A stretch of DNA of 64,000 nt from PWXP01 sp040772845 (GCA_040772845.1 JAXGXG010000001.1:1736001-1800000); one strand, 5' to 3'. Counted from the first letter of the stretch, positions 1 through 9,349 are shown. A program made the numbers and translations. The notes: generated by a model not told the origin, from the letters alone.

Positions 1-2748
1 ACGCCGCGCGATCTGAAGACCGGCGATGTCGTTACACTGCAAGCCGTAGGCCGGGGCGGCAAGCATGGCATCGGCTACCTGCTGTTCATGCCCGAAGCTC
101 CGGACCATCGGCAGGTCGAATACCACGTGGAAAACACCCATTGGATCGCGCCGGTGAATACCGAAGGCGAAGTGTGGCTCTCCTGGACCACCACCTGGCC
201 GTCGGACAGTCGCTTCGAATACGGACCCACGGCCAAGCTGGGCGAGGCGGCCGCCGAGGATTGCAGGCGTTTGGTCCATCGGGCCAGACTTCAAGGGCTT
301 CAGCCGGGGGCAACCTATTACGGGCGTGGTGCCGGAACTGCACCGGACGGCAGCCTGTACTATGGACCGACGATCGAGTTCACCCCGGCCGCTATTGTGC
401 CGCCGCCCACGCGCGAAGGCATAACGCACGTGCCGCTGGTAGTGCACAATGCCCATGCCGTGAACGCCGCCGGCTGGCCGGTCACCAATGGCGTGCCGTT
501 TCCGCAGGGTGCCTTGGCCTCGGAAGACGACGTGCGGCTTCTGCGCGACGGCAAGGAAGTCCTCGCCCAGTTCAAACCGCTGGGAACCTGGCCCGACGGA
601 TCGATCAAATGGCTGTTGGTAAGCATCCTTACGGACGTGCCTGCCGGTGGCGACGCCCGGTTTACCTTGGAGTTCGGCCGCGAGGCGCACCGTTCTGCAG
701 AAGCGGCCGATCTTACCTCTCTGGCGGTCGAAAAGGAGGGAATCATCCAGATCGACACGGGCGCCGTTCAGCTTCAGATCGACGCACACGGCCAGCTCGT
801 CGGTCCGCACGGGCCATGCGTCACCGAGTTGGTCGACGGCAGCGGCAAGCGGTTCACCAGTGCGATGGCCAATGCAGAAACAACCATCGAAGAGAACGGG
901 CCCGTTCGCCTCGTGGTAAAGACGACCGGTGATCTGACGGCCGAAGACGGCGCAACGAGCTTCCGAATTGAACAGCGGATCGAAGCATGGCGCGGCCGGC
1001 CGTTTGTACGCGTGTACCACACGTTCATCAACACGCTGCCCGACGATGTCTCGAAGACAAAGCTCCAAACGACACAGTCGCAGCAGTTTGCCGACGTGGA
1101 ACGCATGAGCCTGGCCGTGCCGGCGCCCCACGCTGCATGGCAGGCGCCGCTTGCCGAAGGTGAGCCGCTCACGCTGAAATCGGGAGAACGTATCTGGCAG
1201 CGATTCGACGATGAGTTCGTACCTGCCGGCGGCGAACCGGCGAAGGGCCGGGTCGTCGGCGGGCTGGTGGCCGAGGGCGGAGCAGCGGCCGTTTCGGTAC
1301 GCGACTTCTGGCAGAACTATCCGAAGGGTTTCGAGGTCACACCTGCCGGGGTGCAGGTGGACTTGTGCCCGGCCTTTGAAGCCGGTCTGTACGACGCGTT
1401 TCCGTTCGAGAAGGAAGGGCATCAACTCTACTTCTATCTGCGCGATGGCGCCTACATGATCAAACGCGGTATGGCGAAGACACACGAGCTGCTGTTGGAT
1501 TTCGGCCCCGAGGCCGCCGAGCGGGCCGTTGTCTTCCAGCGACCGCTGTTGCTGGCGGCCGAACCGGCGTGGTATTGCGGCAGCCTGGCGTTCTATCATG
1601 TGGCCCCTCGCAACGTGGAGGAGTTCCCGGCCTATGAAGATGCCATCGACAAGAACCTGCAAGCGTATATGGATCGCCGCGAGCGACAGCACGACTACGG
1701 CATGATGAACTACGGCGACTGGTACGGCGAACGAGGTGCGAACTGGGGCAATATCGAGTACGACACCCAGCACGCGTTTTTCCTGGAGTACATTCGCTCG
1801 GGTAACCCGGATGCCTTCTTCCTGGGTGAGGCAGCCCAAATCCACAACCGCGACATCGATACGGTCCACTGGTCGCCCAATCCGGGCGAGGTTGGGCTGG
1901 TCTACGTGCATCAGATGGGCCACGTCGGCGGCTATTACGACCAGTCGGCGCCCGACACGCTGGGAATTCCGCGAGCGGGCGGCAGCGTCAGCCATGCGTG
2001 GACCGAGGGACAGTTCGATCACTACTTCCTGACCGGCGACCGGCGGTCGCTCGAAACCGGTATGGCTGTGGTCGATTACTTCACCAATCGTGAGCTTTCG
2101 GGCCCCTACGATTGGACGAGCGCCCGCGTGCCGGGCTGGCACCTGATTATGCTGGCCTCGGCCCTGGCGGCCACGAACGATCCCTACTATTTGAACGCTG
2201 CGAAGATCGTTATCGATCGTGTGCTCGAAACGCAGGATACCGAACCGCGCGAGCTGCCCGAATACCAGAAACGGCCCGGCCGCACGCATCAGCTAGGCGG
2301 CTGGACCCGCATGATGGTGCCCGGCCATTGCCACTGCGAACCGCGTCACCGGGGCAACGCCGGATTCATGGTGACCATCTTGCTCAGTGGCATGACCTAT
2401 TACCACGACGTTACGCAGGATCCGGCGGTCAAAGACGCCATCATCCTGGGCGCTCGCTACCTGATTGACGAGTTCTACTCGACCGAGACGCACGGGTTCC
2501 GGTACACGAGTTGCCCGGAAATGGGCTACCGTTCCGGCATGTCGCCCATGTATGCCGAGAGCATCGCCCGTGCGTATCGCTGGACCCGCGACGACGTCTT
2601 CCCCGACTCCCTTACCGCCGGGCTCGCCGCCGGCGCCCGGGGATCTGCCTACGGCAAAGGCTTTTCACAGTACTACCGTTGCGCTCCTCGACTCTTGTCC
2701 GACCTGGCGGAAGTCGGGCTCACGTTGGAGGAGAAATCGGGTGAATAG
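1..2748 (+). CDS. PcRGLX/YetA-like exo-rhamnogalacturonan lyase-type protein, 5' end outside window
   Basis: The frame is open from base 1, so the true start lies upstream; the first ATG in view (88) is inside the protein. About bases 130-400 encode a fibronectin-III or phosphatase-N-domain-like module (SRFEYGPTAKLG, LQPGATYY). From about base 430 comes a segment typical of the RIFT-barrel domain of PcRGLX/YetA-like proteins (GWPVTNGVPFPQGAL, GTWPDGSIKWLLV). The C-terminal half, from about 1600, is rich in His, Trp and Tyr and looks like an alpha/alpha barrel (MNYGDWYGERGANWGN, AGGSVSHAWTEGQFDHYF). Members of this family release disaccharides from rhamnogalacturonan I. The pectin substrate is inferred from the family, not seen. 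A strong hairpin follows the stop codon. It may belong to a polysaccharide-use locus continuing to the left. Confidence 0.75.
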   Translation, partial: TPRDLKTGDVVTLQAVGRGGKHGIGYLLFMPEAPDHRQVEYHVENTHWIAPVNTEGEVWLSWTTTWPSDSRFEYGPTAKLGEAAAEDCRRLVHRARLQGLQPGATYYGRGAGTAPDGSLYYGPTIEFTPAAIVPPPTREGITHVPLVVHNAHAVNAAGWPVTNGVPFPQGALASEDDVRLLRDGKEVLAQFKPLGTWPDGSIKWLLVSILTDVPAGGDARFTLEFGREAHRSAEAADLTSLAVEKEGIIQIDTGAVQLQIDAHGQLVGPHGPCVTELVDGSGKRFTSAMANAETTIEENGPVRLVVKTTGDLTAEDGATSFRIEQRIEAWRGRPFVRVYHTFINTLPDDVSKTKLQTTQSQQFADVERMSLAVPAPHAAWQAPLAEGEPLTLKSGERIWQRFDDEFVPAGGEPAKGRVVGGLVAEGGAAAVSVRDFWQNYPKGFEVTPAGVQVDLCPAFEAGLYDAFPFEKEGHQLYFYLRDGAYMIKRGMAKTHELLLDFGPEAAERAVVFQRPLLLAAEPAWYCGSLAFYHVAPRNVEEFPAYEDAIDKNLQAYMDRRERQHDYGMMNYGDWYGERGANWGNIEYDTQHAFFLEYIRSGNPDAFFLGEAAQIHNRDIDTVHWSPNPGEVGLVYVHQMGHVGGYYDQSAPDTLGIPRAGGSVSHAWTEGQFDHYFLTGDRRSLETGMAVVDYFTNRELSGPYDWTSARVPGWHLIMLASALAATNDPYYLNAAKIVIDRVLETQDTEPRELPEYQKRPGRTHQLGGWTRMMVPGHCHCEPRHRGNAGFMVTILLSGMTYYHDVTQDPAVKDAIILGARYLIDEFYSTETHGFRYTSCPEMGYRSGMSPMYAESIARAYRWTRDDVFPDSLTAGLAAGARGSAYGKGFSQYYRCAPRLLSDLAEVGLTLEEKSGE

Positions 2749-2802
2749 TCGCTGCGGGAGAGGGCCATTACGTGCCCTTGAGACGTTTGGGTAACGCAGG
2801 AA

Positions 2803-2826
2803 AGAGAACGCGTGCACGCGTTCTCT
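2803..2826. terminator. Perfect 24-bp palindrome, candidate terminator
   Basis: A perfect inverted repeat (half-site AGAGAACGCGTG) lies 55 bp after the stop of the lyase-like gene. It also lies between that gene and the leftward toxin gene, so it could end transcription from both sides. There is no clear T-run, so intrinsic termination is uncertain. The remaining bases from 2749 to 2910 show nothing else. Confidence 0.45.
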
Positions 2827-2910
2827 CCATGCTTGAATACCAGTGGTCAGTTGCTCGGCGTCATTTACACGAGGTCGGCAAACCAAAGTTGCCGCTAGTC
2901 GGCTTACGGT

Positions 2911-3351
2911 TCATCTTGCACGATCAGGCAGAGTCCAGTCTTGAACTTGCAACCCGGGTATTCGCTCGAAGTCAACGGTGTTCCTTGTCAAGAGTGTAAA
3001 TCCATGTGTCAAGGCAATCGACCCAATCCGTAGGTCCATCGTTGCGACGCGCACACCAGACTTGCGCAGCTTGAAGAACATGTTGACCGCCTCGGCATCA
3101 AATGGCAACACATTCATTCTGGTGAAACCGAAGAGCATCTCCTGGAACATGGCATAGCCCCGCACCAACCCTTCGGTGTTCTTCGCCCGGTGAATATAGG
3201 TGTTCCAGCCGTTTACCTGCTCATGGAAACTTATGATCGTTACGAAAAACGCCTCCAAAGGATGCTGCCGCATACGGAGCAACAAGGTCTTATGCTCCGG
3301 GCTGGTTCGTCGCTGGACGATTCCGAGATGGTCGGTATCGAGAATGAACAC
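2911..3351 (-). CDS. PIN-domain ribonuclease toxin (VapC type)
   Basis: A 146-residue PIN domain. The protein begins with FILDTDHLG and carries the expected spaced acidic residues, roughly D5, E44, D106 and D127. The end, LLTRNTVDFERIPGLQV, is the usual C-terminus of this PIN group. PIN toxins cleave RNA using a metal held by these acids. I chose the GTG at 3351: it is two bases beyond the antitoxin stop, the purine-rich end of the antitoxin gene (GGAG) gives a ribosome site, and family members begin with a short hydrophobic strand followed by DTD. A longer reading to 3390 would add 13 residues that do not fit the family. It forms an operon with the antitoxin gene upstream. Confidence 0.85.
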   Translation of the reverse strand: MFILDTDHLGIVQRRTSPEHKTLLLRMRQHPLEAFFVTIISFHEQVNGWNTYIHRAKNTEGLVRGYAMFQEMLFGFTRMNVLPFDAEAVNMFFKLRKSGVRVATMDLRIGSIALTHGFTLLTRNTVDFERIPGLQVQDWTLPDRAR

Positions 3352-3353
3352 AG

Positions 3354-3566
3354 TCAGTCTCCAGTTGTGGCGGTATCCGGCGTATCGCAAACAGAACGTC
3401 GAAACTCCCGTCCCAACTGCAGGGCTTCCTCGAACTCCGGCCAGGTATCCATCGAGCCGGCGATTTCGTCAAGCCAGGGTCGATGCTCGGATATTCTTGC
3501 GAGCTGGTCTTTTACGGCCTGCAATTCAGATTCCAAGGCCGTCAGGCGACTGTCAACGGTTGACAT
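3354..3566 (-). CDS. Small putative antitoxin of the VapC pair
   Basis: Encodes about 70 residues with a coiled-coil-like first half (STVDSRLTALESELQAVKD) and an acidic C-terminal half with WPEFEEALQLGREFR. It is placed just upstream of the PIN toxin with a two-base gap, the standard antitoxin position. I do not recognise a DNA-binding fold, so the antitoxin role rests on position and size. An ATG at 3584 is also in frame, but it lies inside the ribosome-binding sequence (GAGAGGAG). The ATG at 3566 is about eight bases past that site and is therefore preferred. Confidence 0.7.
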   Translation of the reverse strand: MSTVDSRLTALESELQAVKDQLARISEHRPWLDEIAGSMDTWPEFEEALQLGREFRRSVCDTPDTATTGD

Positions 3567-3696
3567 GGCTTTGTCTCCTCTCAATCATCTACTAACATTC
3601 TACCACGCCCAGGGCCTGTTGGCTACCAGCCTACGGCGTCAACTTACATGGTAGAGATCGCTACGTTCGGCCCACCCTTTGCACGTTTAGTTCGAT

Positions 3697-4077
3697 TTAC
3701 TCATCAGCCAGCTTGTTCTCATCGGTCGGCTTGGCGGGTTGCTCGGACGTCGTATTGCTCTTGCTACCGGCCTGAACGCCGGCCTTCCATGCATGGATTT
3801 CTGCGGGCGTCGCCCGTGTCTCGCCCAGGTTCAGGCTGATGCCCCAGAAGGGAATGGAGGATGCGCCCAGCTTGGGCATGAGCATCATCACGGCCACGAA
3901 GAAGCCGAGTGCCAGGCCGGTAAGTAGGATGCCTTGAAGCGACGGCCAGATGGCGGCGGCAAGCGTAACGGCCAGGATGGTTACCGCAGGCAGTAACAAA
4001 CCAATCAGCACGGCAATAATGGTGACCACAACCAATAATTCAACCAGAGTGAAACCGCGACGAGAGAAGCGAGACAT
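3697..4077 (-). CDS. Pilin-like N-terminus joined to a membrane protein
   Basis: Encodes 126 residues. It opens with a type IV prepilin signal (MSRFSRRGFTLVELL): prepilin peptidase would cut between G8 and F9, leaving the conserved Glu at mature position 5. In normal pseudopilins one helix is followed by a globular domain. Here the first hydrophobic stretch is followed at once by one or two more (about residues 31-69), then a hydrophilic tail of about 50 residues rich in Lys, Thr and Glu. It is therefore a small multi-span membrane protein with a pilin signal. Function unknown. The start at 4077 fits the prepilin leader; an upstream ATG at 4179 adds an unlikely 34 residues. Confidence 0.65.
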   Translation of the reverse strand: MSRFSRRGFTLVELLVVVTIIAVLIGLLLPAVTILAVTLAAAIWPSLQGILLTGLALGFFVAVMMLMPKLGASSIPFWGISLNLGETRATPAEIHAWKAGVQAGSKSNTTSEQPAKPTDENKLADE

Positions 4078-4231
4078 GATTAGGCTCCGAAAAGGTGTGC
4101 TGGAATGCGTTTGGTCCAAAGGCGATATCCCCGGACCAACCGCCGACAAGGCCAGTCGCTCTATCTGCAGTATAACCAAATGTTGTCTATAGTCAATACG
4201 GCGATTCGGAAGGACACCTTGGCTATTTCAG

Positions 4232-4630
4232 TTACGCCCACGGTACGCTGCGCAGGGCCTTTTCCTTCTCCGGCAGTCGGAAGATCCGGCGAGCGTTGCC
4301 GTGCATGATGGGGTCGACGAGTTCCAGGGCGTCGCCGAGACTCAACCATCGCTCTTCCACCAACTCGCTTAGAGCCAGGGCGATCCCCTGGCGTGCGATT
4401 ACTGCGTGCCCCAGGACCGGTTCCACAACACGGTAGTCGCCACCGAACGTGAGTATCTTGTTTGCAGGGGCCGTCACGAGATACTTCTTGAGGAAGTCCT
4501 TGGCGCCTACCGGGTTGATGATCCATGACCAGCACATGTCTACATAAGCGTTGGTCCAATGCTTGGCTACCGCGATCAAGTCCTCGTAGTAGGGATAGCA
4601 GATGTGCATGAATCTGCCGCCGCAGATCAT
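4232..4630 (-). pseudogene. Amidohydrolase family, C-terminal fragment
   Basis: Encodes 132 residues matching only the last third of the TIM-barrel amidohydrolases common in planctomycetes. The recognisable parts are a Tyr-rich segment leading to NAYVDMCWSW, then KILTFGGDYRVVEPVLGHA and the closing HGNARRIF. The N-terminal HxH metal site of the family is missing, and a stop lies nine codons before the first Met. A full member would be over 350 residues. I read it as a 5'-truncated remnant; independent translation is unlikely to give an enzyme. Confidence 0.7.
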
Positions 4631-4719
4631 TCGTTTGCGACGGTGCTGCTTCTGTATTCATCGTTCAGAAACGGTATTCCCTCAAGCCTGCAAACGTTTG
4701 CCGGGCGCCACCGACGCCT

Positions 4720-5619
4720 CTATTCGCCCCCCGTCTTCTTCTTCCATGTGATCGTCTTGCCGTTCCGCTCGTCGGAACGATCGTTGGTGATCAGGGTGAA
4801 GCGATACTGGTCGGGCAGAATCTTCATGATGAGGTAGCCGGTAATCGGCCGGCTACCGGAATCCATGAAGCCGACGCTTGGCGCGTACAGAAACGGCACG
4901 GTCGGATACTTGGGCATCTTGACTTCGCGAAACTGGTGCCAATGACCGTTCAGCCATCCCTGCACGTTCGGGAAATCGGCAATGTCAGGGAAGTGCTTCT
5001 CGAACTCGATTGAGTGATGCGCGAAGATGAACACAGGCTTCTGGGGATTCTTGCGGATCTGTTCCTTCAGCCAGCCTTTCATGTCCTCAGGGATCCAACC
5101 GTAGTATCCCTGGTGAGGGTCGGTCGATTCGTAGGTGATGAAATCGACGGACGGCAGTTCCACGCGATAGGCAATTGAGCCGTTGGCGACCGTCTTCTCT
5201 CGCAGCTCCGGAAATGTGTCGAGAAACCGCTTCGAGCTGTCGTGGTTACCCGGAGTCATATGGACGGGGATCCCGGCGTCGGTCAGTCTGGCGAAGATCG
5301 ACTTGGCCTTTGCGTACGCGTCTGGCGTTGGCGTTTCGACAAGGTCGCCCAGCATCAGAACGGCGGCAGGCCGAGGGTTCATGGCGAGCACATCGTCGAC
5401 AAAATGAACCAGATTACCCGTCGTGTCGAACTTATGCGGCGGTCCGTTGGGATCGGGACGACGAACGACGCAGTCCACCGCCGCGTGCGGATCGGCCACG
5501 ACAACCACCAGGTTCTGGTCAACCGGAACATCCGCTTGCCGGGGCTCGGCGCCCAGCGCGGACACCGCCAACGATGCAAGAACAATCGAGAATAACGCAA
5601 GAACAACATATCTTCGCAT
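4720..5619 (-). CDS. Secreted calcineurin-like metallophosphoesterase
   Basis: Encodes 299 residues beginning with a signal peptide (hydrophobic core about 5-22, cleavage after ALGA). All metal-binding motifs of the family are in order: DPH at 43-45, GDLVE near 96, GNHD near 125, AHHS near 200 and NGHWHQF near 225. It is predicted to be a two-metal hydrolase of phosphoesters outside the cytoplasm; the substrate is unknown. A good ribosome site (AAGGAG) stands before the ATG. It lies 15 bases downstream of the FAD oxidoreductase on the same strand, so the two are probably co-transcribed. Confidence 0.88.
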   Translation of the reverse strand: MRRYVVLALFSIVLASLAVSALGAEPRQADVPVDQNLVVVVADPHAAVDCVVRRPDPNGPPHKFDTTGNLVHFVDDVLAMNPRPAAVLMLGDLVETPTPDAYAKAKSIFARLTDAGIPVHMTPGNHDSSKRFLDTFPELREKTVANGSIAYRVELPSVDFITYESTDPHQGYYGWIPEDMKGWLKEQIRKNPQKPVFIFAHHSIEFEKHFPDIADFPNVQGWLNGHWHQFREVKMPKYPTVPFLYAPSVGFMDSGSRPITGYLIMKILPDQYRFTLITNDRSDERNGKTITWKKKTGGE

Positions 5620-5634
5620 GGGTGCTCCTTAGAT

Positions 5635-7050
5635 TCAACAGTTGGGCAGATACGCACCCAGGTCTTTCAATTGACGCTGCAAGTCGGCGACCGGCACATC
5701 TCGCGTAGAGCAATTCTCTTTGGCACAGATGGCCGCGGCCACGCCAATCGCCTGCCCGGTTATAAAGCAGCCGGGCATGACACGGATGGAACTCTGCATG
5801 TAGCGGTCGGTACTCACACAGCGGCCAGCCACCAGGACGTTGGTCAGCTTCTTCGGTACGAGGCAGCGGTAAGGGATGCCGTAGCTTTCGCCTTTGCCGT
5901 AGCGAAGGTTCTTGAAGTCTTCGGCGTATTGCTTGTAGCTGGCCAAGTCAGGCTTGGCGGCGTGGATGTCTACGGCGTAACTGTAGCGGCCGATTTCGTC
6001 GGGGAAGACGGCCCGCGATTTGAAGTCTTCCAGGTTGAGTACATAGTCGCCGGTAATCCGCCGGCTTTCCCGGGCGCCTATCTGGGACGCGGTCGCTACC
6101 AACTCCATCTGCTCGAAGCCTTTGAGATACTCTTTGTAGTACCGTTCATATTCCACCAGCGACTTGCGGGCCCAGAGCAGTGCCTGGGTGATCGACCGTT
6201 CGTCGGTTGAATCGAGCCCGAACGTATGCCCGATATTCCCGCCGCCCGTGTTCCGCCCTACGCGGAACATGCCTGGCAGGTGGCGGTCGTTGTGGGTGAA
6301 GACGCCATCGCGGAATGCGTCTTCCAGGCGTTTCTCGCCGGCGCCCAGGCCTTTGTGATAAACGGCTTCCCAGTCGATGTCGGCCCACAGGCTGCACAGC
6401 GTGCCGGCCATCATATTGCCGTGTTCGTCGCCTTTCGCAAACGGGGCGCCCGCCCACGCTGCCAGATCGCCATCGCCCGTGCAATCGAGAAACACGCGGG
6501 CCTTGACGGCGAACAGCCCGCTCTTGCCGGCCAGGATCGCCGTCGAGACGTTTCCGGCATCGGACTCGATATCGATCAGGTTCGTTTCAAACAGGAACTG
6601 GACCTTCGCGTCCAGCAGCAGATCATCATAGACCCGTTTGAGAACTTCGGCCCGGATTGTGACATCACTGCCCGGCCCCGTACCGTCGTTGGCCTTAAGC
6701 CGCTTCTGAATATCGGCGCCGATCCCACCTGCCAGCATGTGAATGCCATCGGTAAAAGGCATGAACAGCGGCAGCATGCCGGCGGTTCCCATGCCGCCCA
6801 AACAGCTATTCCGTTCTGCAAGGAAAACGCGGGCCCCTTGCCGGGCGGCAGCGACGGCCGCCGCGATGCCTGCCGGGCCGCCGCCGGCCACGAACACATC
6901 GACATCGTGCCGAACGGCAATGCGTCGTTGAAAGACGATGTCGTTTGCCGGCGTTTCCGCCGCCTGCGTCTGCTCGGCGGCAGCACCGATACCCCCCAAT
7001 GCCGCAACGGCCACGGAACCCTTCAAAAAGTCTCTGCGATTGGGCGACAT
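5635..7050 (-). CDS. Tat-exported FAD-dependent oxidoreductase (FAD_oxidored family)
   Basis: Encodes 471 residues. The start has a twin-arginine signal (MSPNRRDFLKGS) and an Ala-rich core up to about residue 30. A Rossmann dinucleotide motif follows (VFVAGGGPAGIAAA, about 53-66), then AERNSCLGGMGTAG and DCTGDGDLAAWAG, which are hallmarks of the family. The C-terminal YMQSSIRVMPGCFITGQA closes the FAD site. It should be a periplasmic flavoprotein; the substrate is unknown, but planctomycetes carry many in sugar-catabolic loci. GAGAGGAG precedes the ATG at 7050; an earlier in-frame ATG (7149) lies inside the repeat element and is rejected. Confidence 0.88.
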   Translation of the reverse strand: MSPNRRDFLKGSVAVAALGGIGAAAEQTQAAETPANDIVFQRRIAVRHDVDVFVAGGGPAGIAAAVAAARQGARVFLAERNSCLGGMGTAGMLPLFMPFTDGIHMLAGGIGADIQKRLKANDGTGPGSDVTIRAEVLKRVYDDLLLDAKVQFLFETNLIDIESDAGNVSTAILAGKSGLFAVKARVFLDCTGDGDLAAWAGAPFAKGDEHGNMMAGTLCSLWADIDWEAVYHKGLGAGEKRLEDAFRDGVFTHNDRHLPGMFRVGRNTGGGNIGHTFGLDSTDERSITQALLWARKSLVEYERYYKEYLKGFEQMELVATASQIGARESRRITGDYVLNLEDFKSRAVFPDEIGRYSYAVDIHAAKPDLASYKQYAEDFKNLRYGKGESYGIPYRCLVPKKLTNVLVAGRCVSTDRYMQSSIRVMPGCFITGQAIGVAAAICAKENCSTRDVPVADLQRQLKDLGAYLPNC

Positions 7051-7087
7051 AGGGCTTCTCCTCTCAATGGGTGCTCGTGACGTTGGA

Positions 7088-7265
7088 CCGGATTGTTCAT
7101 CTGCGCAGGGTGGGTCAAGGTCGCGTAAATCACTGGTGGGTCCGCACAAGCCGCAACGAAGCTGATTGATAGTCCATCGGCTAGAAGCGAGCCAGTAGCA
7201 GCCACCGAGGACCCACCATGGAAGCGGCTTGTTTCACCCTACCTGCCGTGAATAATCCGGGCTAG
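7088..7265. repeat. 180-bp interspersed element, copy 1 (diverged)
   Basis: Begins CCGGATTGTTCAT and ends AATAATCCGGGCTAG, so the ends form imperfect inverted repeats. Inside are the shared blocks AGGGTGGGTCAAGGTCGCGT and GGTGGGTCCGCACAAGCC. It fills the gap between the DUF362 and FAD oxidoreductase genes. The TAG stop codon of the DUF362 gene (minus strand, 7262-7264) is part of the element's end. This copy is the most diverged in its middle part. Confidence 0.85.
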
Positions 7266-8623
7266 ACTCTGATCAACTCGATTCCTTCTCCCGTTCCCAA
7301 GTTTCGTGAATACCGTTTCTGCTCGTGACTGTCCCAATGTTCGTGTGCGCCCAGGCTCTCGAGGCGTTTGCCGTCGCCTGCCGGGGCGTACCGGATGCCG
7401 GAAGGCGGATTGTGCGCCAAGGCGGCCTCGTGCAGGTAGTTGTCAACAGCCCCGGCCATGTATCGCGAACCTGCTTCCGCGGCAAAGAAGTCGACGCCCA
7501 CCGATTCGATCGCCACGGGATCCTGCGACGCGAAAACACTCGCCGTCCAATGACCGTTGAACGGCGCCGACTGCCATCGCTCCGGCAATACCGACTGGTG
7601 CGGCGCAGCGTACAGTGCATCGACCAGGTACAGGATCGTCTTGCCGCCCAGCTCGGGGTGCCCCATCAGGTCGACCAGGGCGTTGTAACTGCCCATCGGC
7701 CGTTCAGACACCAAGATGGACTGATGCAAATGCGACGGATTCCAGCCGCGATGGTGGTCGTCAGGACCGACATCGGTACGAAAGAGCGAACCGTAATGGT
7801 TCTTTGCGCACAACGTGACACCTGCCAGGCGATGCCCCTTGAATACGGCTGTGTTGACCTGATAGGTGGCACTTGTCAGGCATTCGGGCAGGTAGGTCTT
7901 GGCCGTTGTCGGCAAGTCCGGATCGGCGAAGGCGACGGCCGTCTTCAGATCAGCCACAGCGGCCATACGTCCTTCGCCCCCATCGCGGTCCTCGAAACGA
8001 ATGCCGGGGAACTCGGCATGGCAACGATCGAAGATCACATCGGGAACGAAGCGCGACGCATCGACGCAAGTCAGGTCGGTTTCGCGCACACCTGCCTGCC
8101 GCACGAGCTGGCGCAGCAGGGCCAGGGTCAATTGCGGAGTATTGTAGTAGCCGGGCGTCCGATCGGATCGCCGTTTGCCGCAGTTCATATTCAATTTAAC
8201 GACGACCCTTTCGCCAGGCCGATAGCCAACGTCGCCCCGTCCCCGCAGCCGATTGTTGTATCGAAATAGCCGATCCCACGCCGCCGCGTCAGTCTTGACG
8301 CCTGCAACCAGTCGCAAGGTCTCGCCAAGCATCGCCTCGGCGCGTGGGGCATCGACGAACCGATCTTCGTACCAGGTGCTCGTTTCTGCATTGCCATCCC
8401 ACGAGACGGCACTTGCATCATGCGCCCACACGACACGGCCGGGCAGAATCCCCCGCGCCGTTCCGATCGGCCGGTTCGCCGGTTCGGCATGCGACCATCG
8501 TTGAGCCTGCGCATCGCTGTCTGCCGCCACAACCTGCGAGCTGGCAGACATCCCAGCCAATGAAGGCAACCCGGGGCACGCACCGGCGGCCAGCGTTCCC
8601 TTGAGAAATTCACGGCGAAACAT
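7262..8623 (-). CDS. DUF362-domain protein with export signal
   Basis: Encodes 453 residues. The N-terminus MFRREFLKGTLAAG is a Tat-like signal (RREFLK). The body shows the DUF362 pattern: VVVKLNMNCGKRRSDRTPGY near residue 145, NTAVFKGHRLAGVTLCAKNH near 260, and LYLVDALYAA with SQDPVAIESVGVDFF near the C-terminus. DUF362 proteins are often linked to redox or metal chemistry, but the reaction is unknown. The last codons and stop sit at the boundary of the repeat element, so the C-terminus may have been altered when the element inserted. It is on the same strand as the oxidoreductase downstream. Confidence 0.85.
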   Translation of the reverse strand: MFRREFLKGTLAAGACPGLPSLAGMSASSQVVAADSDAQAQRWSHAEPANRPIGTARGILPGRVVWAHDASAVSWDGNAETSTWYEDRFVDAPRAEAMLGETLRLVAGVKTDAAAWDRLFRYNNRLRGRGDVGYRPGERVVVKLNMNCGKRRSDRTPGYYNTPQLTLALLRQLVRQAGVRETDLTCVDASRFVPDVIFDRCHAEFPGIRFEDRDGGEGRMAAVADLKTAVAFADPDLPTTAKTYLPECLTSATYQVNTAVFKGHRLAGVTLCAKNHYGSLFRTDVGPDDHHRGWNPSHLHQSILVSERPMGSYNALVDLMGHPELGGKTILYLVDALYAAPHQSVLPERWQSAPFNGHWTASVFASQDPVAIESVGVDFFAAEAGSRYMAGAVDNYLHEAALAHNPPSGIRYAPAGDGKRLESLGAHEHWDSHEQKRYSRNLGTGEGIELIRV

Positions 8624-8764
8624 GATGCCCCCTATAGGAATGGACAGACATCCGGGTAGATACAGGGCAGAATACTAGAGGCCCGCGTCGATGGCAAGCG
8701 GTTGCGCCTGGACGAGTGCGATACTTTCAGCCAATTGAGGTACTCACGGTGTTGCCGGATGTGG

Positions 8765-9262
8765 TCAGTTGAAATACCAGAAACCGAAGTTCAACGTGAT
8801 GGCATAACTGACCCAGGCCAGGTAGGGAACCATCAAGGTTCCGGCCAGACGCGAGTGACGGAAGAATGCAACGGTCGTGGCCAGGATGGCCGACCAAAGC
8901 ACAACGATTTCAATCAGTGCCGCGCCGGGCATGTGCAGGCCGAAGAACAAGACCGACCAGAGCACGTTCAACACAAGCTGCGCGGCGAACAGCCCCAACG
9001 CTCGGCCGGTACGCCGCCACGGACCTGTCAGCCAGACCCGCCACGCGGCAACGGCCATCATCAGGTAGAGAATGGTCCACACCGGGCCGAAGACCCAGTT
9101 GGGGGGCGTCCATGACGGGCGATCCAGTGTGGCATACTATTCGCCCACCCCCCGAGCCGTCGCCAGCGAGCCAAGCGCGGCCGCACCAAAACATGCGGCC
9201 AGCGCCACGATCAGCCCCAACGCCCGGGTATTCACAGGGACTGCCGGTTGGTCCGTAGTCAT
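8765..9262 (-). pseudogene. TspO/MBR family protein with in-frame TAG at codon 42
   Basis: Read from the ATG at 9262 the frame gives a full-size TspO of about 165 residues, with an N-terminal helix (ALGLIVALAACFGAAALGSL), then GVGE-stop-YATLDRPSWTPPN, then VFGPVWTILYLMMAVAAW and the remaining helices to FGFWYFN. In the family the position of the stop is a near-invariant Trp (WYxxLxKPSW). The change is thus TGG to TAG at 9137-9139. Downstream initiation at 9082 would give 105 residues lacking helix 1 and the PSW motif. TspO binds tetrapyrroles or cholesterol-like ligands in membranes. It may be a recent nonsense mutation, a sequencing error or, less likely, readthrough. Confidence 0.8.
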
Positions 9263-9349
9263 AGCCGTTCTCCTGAGCACTGGTTGACGAAACCTCCCGC
9301 ACCATCCATTCTATACACAACCCCCTTCAGAAAGAGGGTAAACGTTCCC

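Noticed and set aside
4161..4661. 166-codon frame over the amidohydrolase fragment
   Set aside because: The other frame at 4232-4630 carries the family motifs; this one does not.
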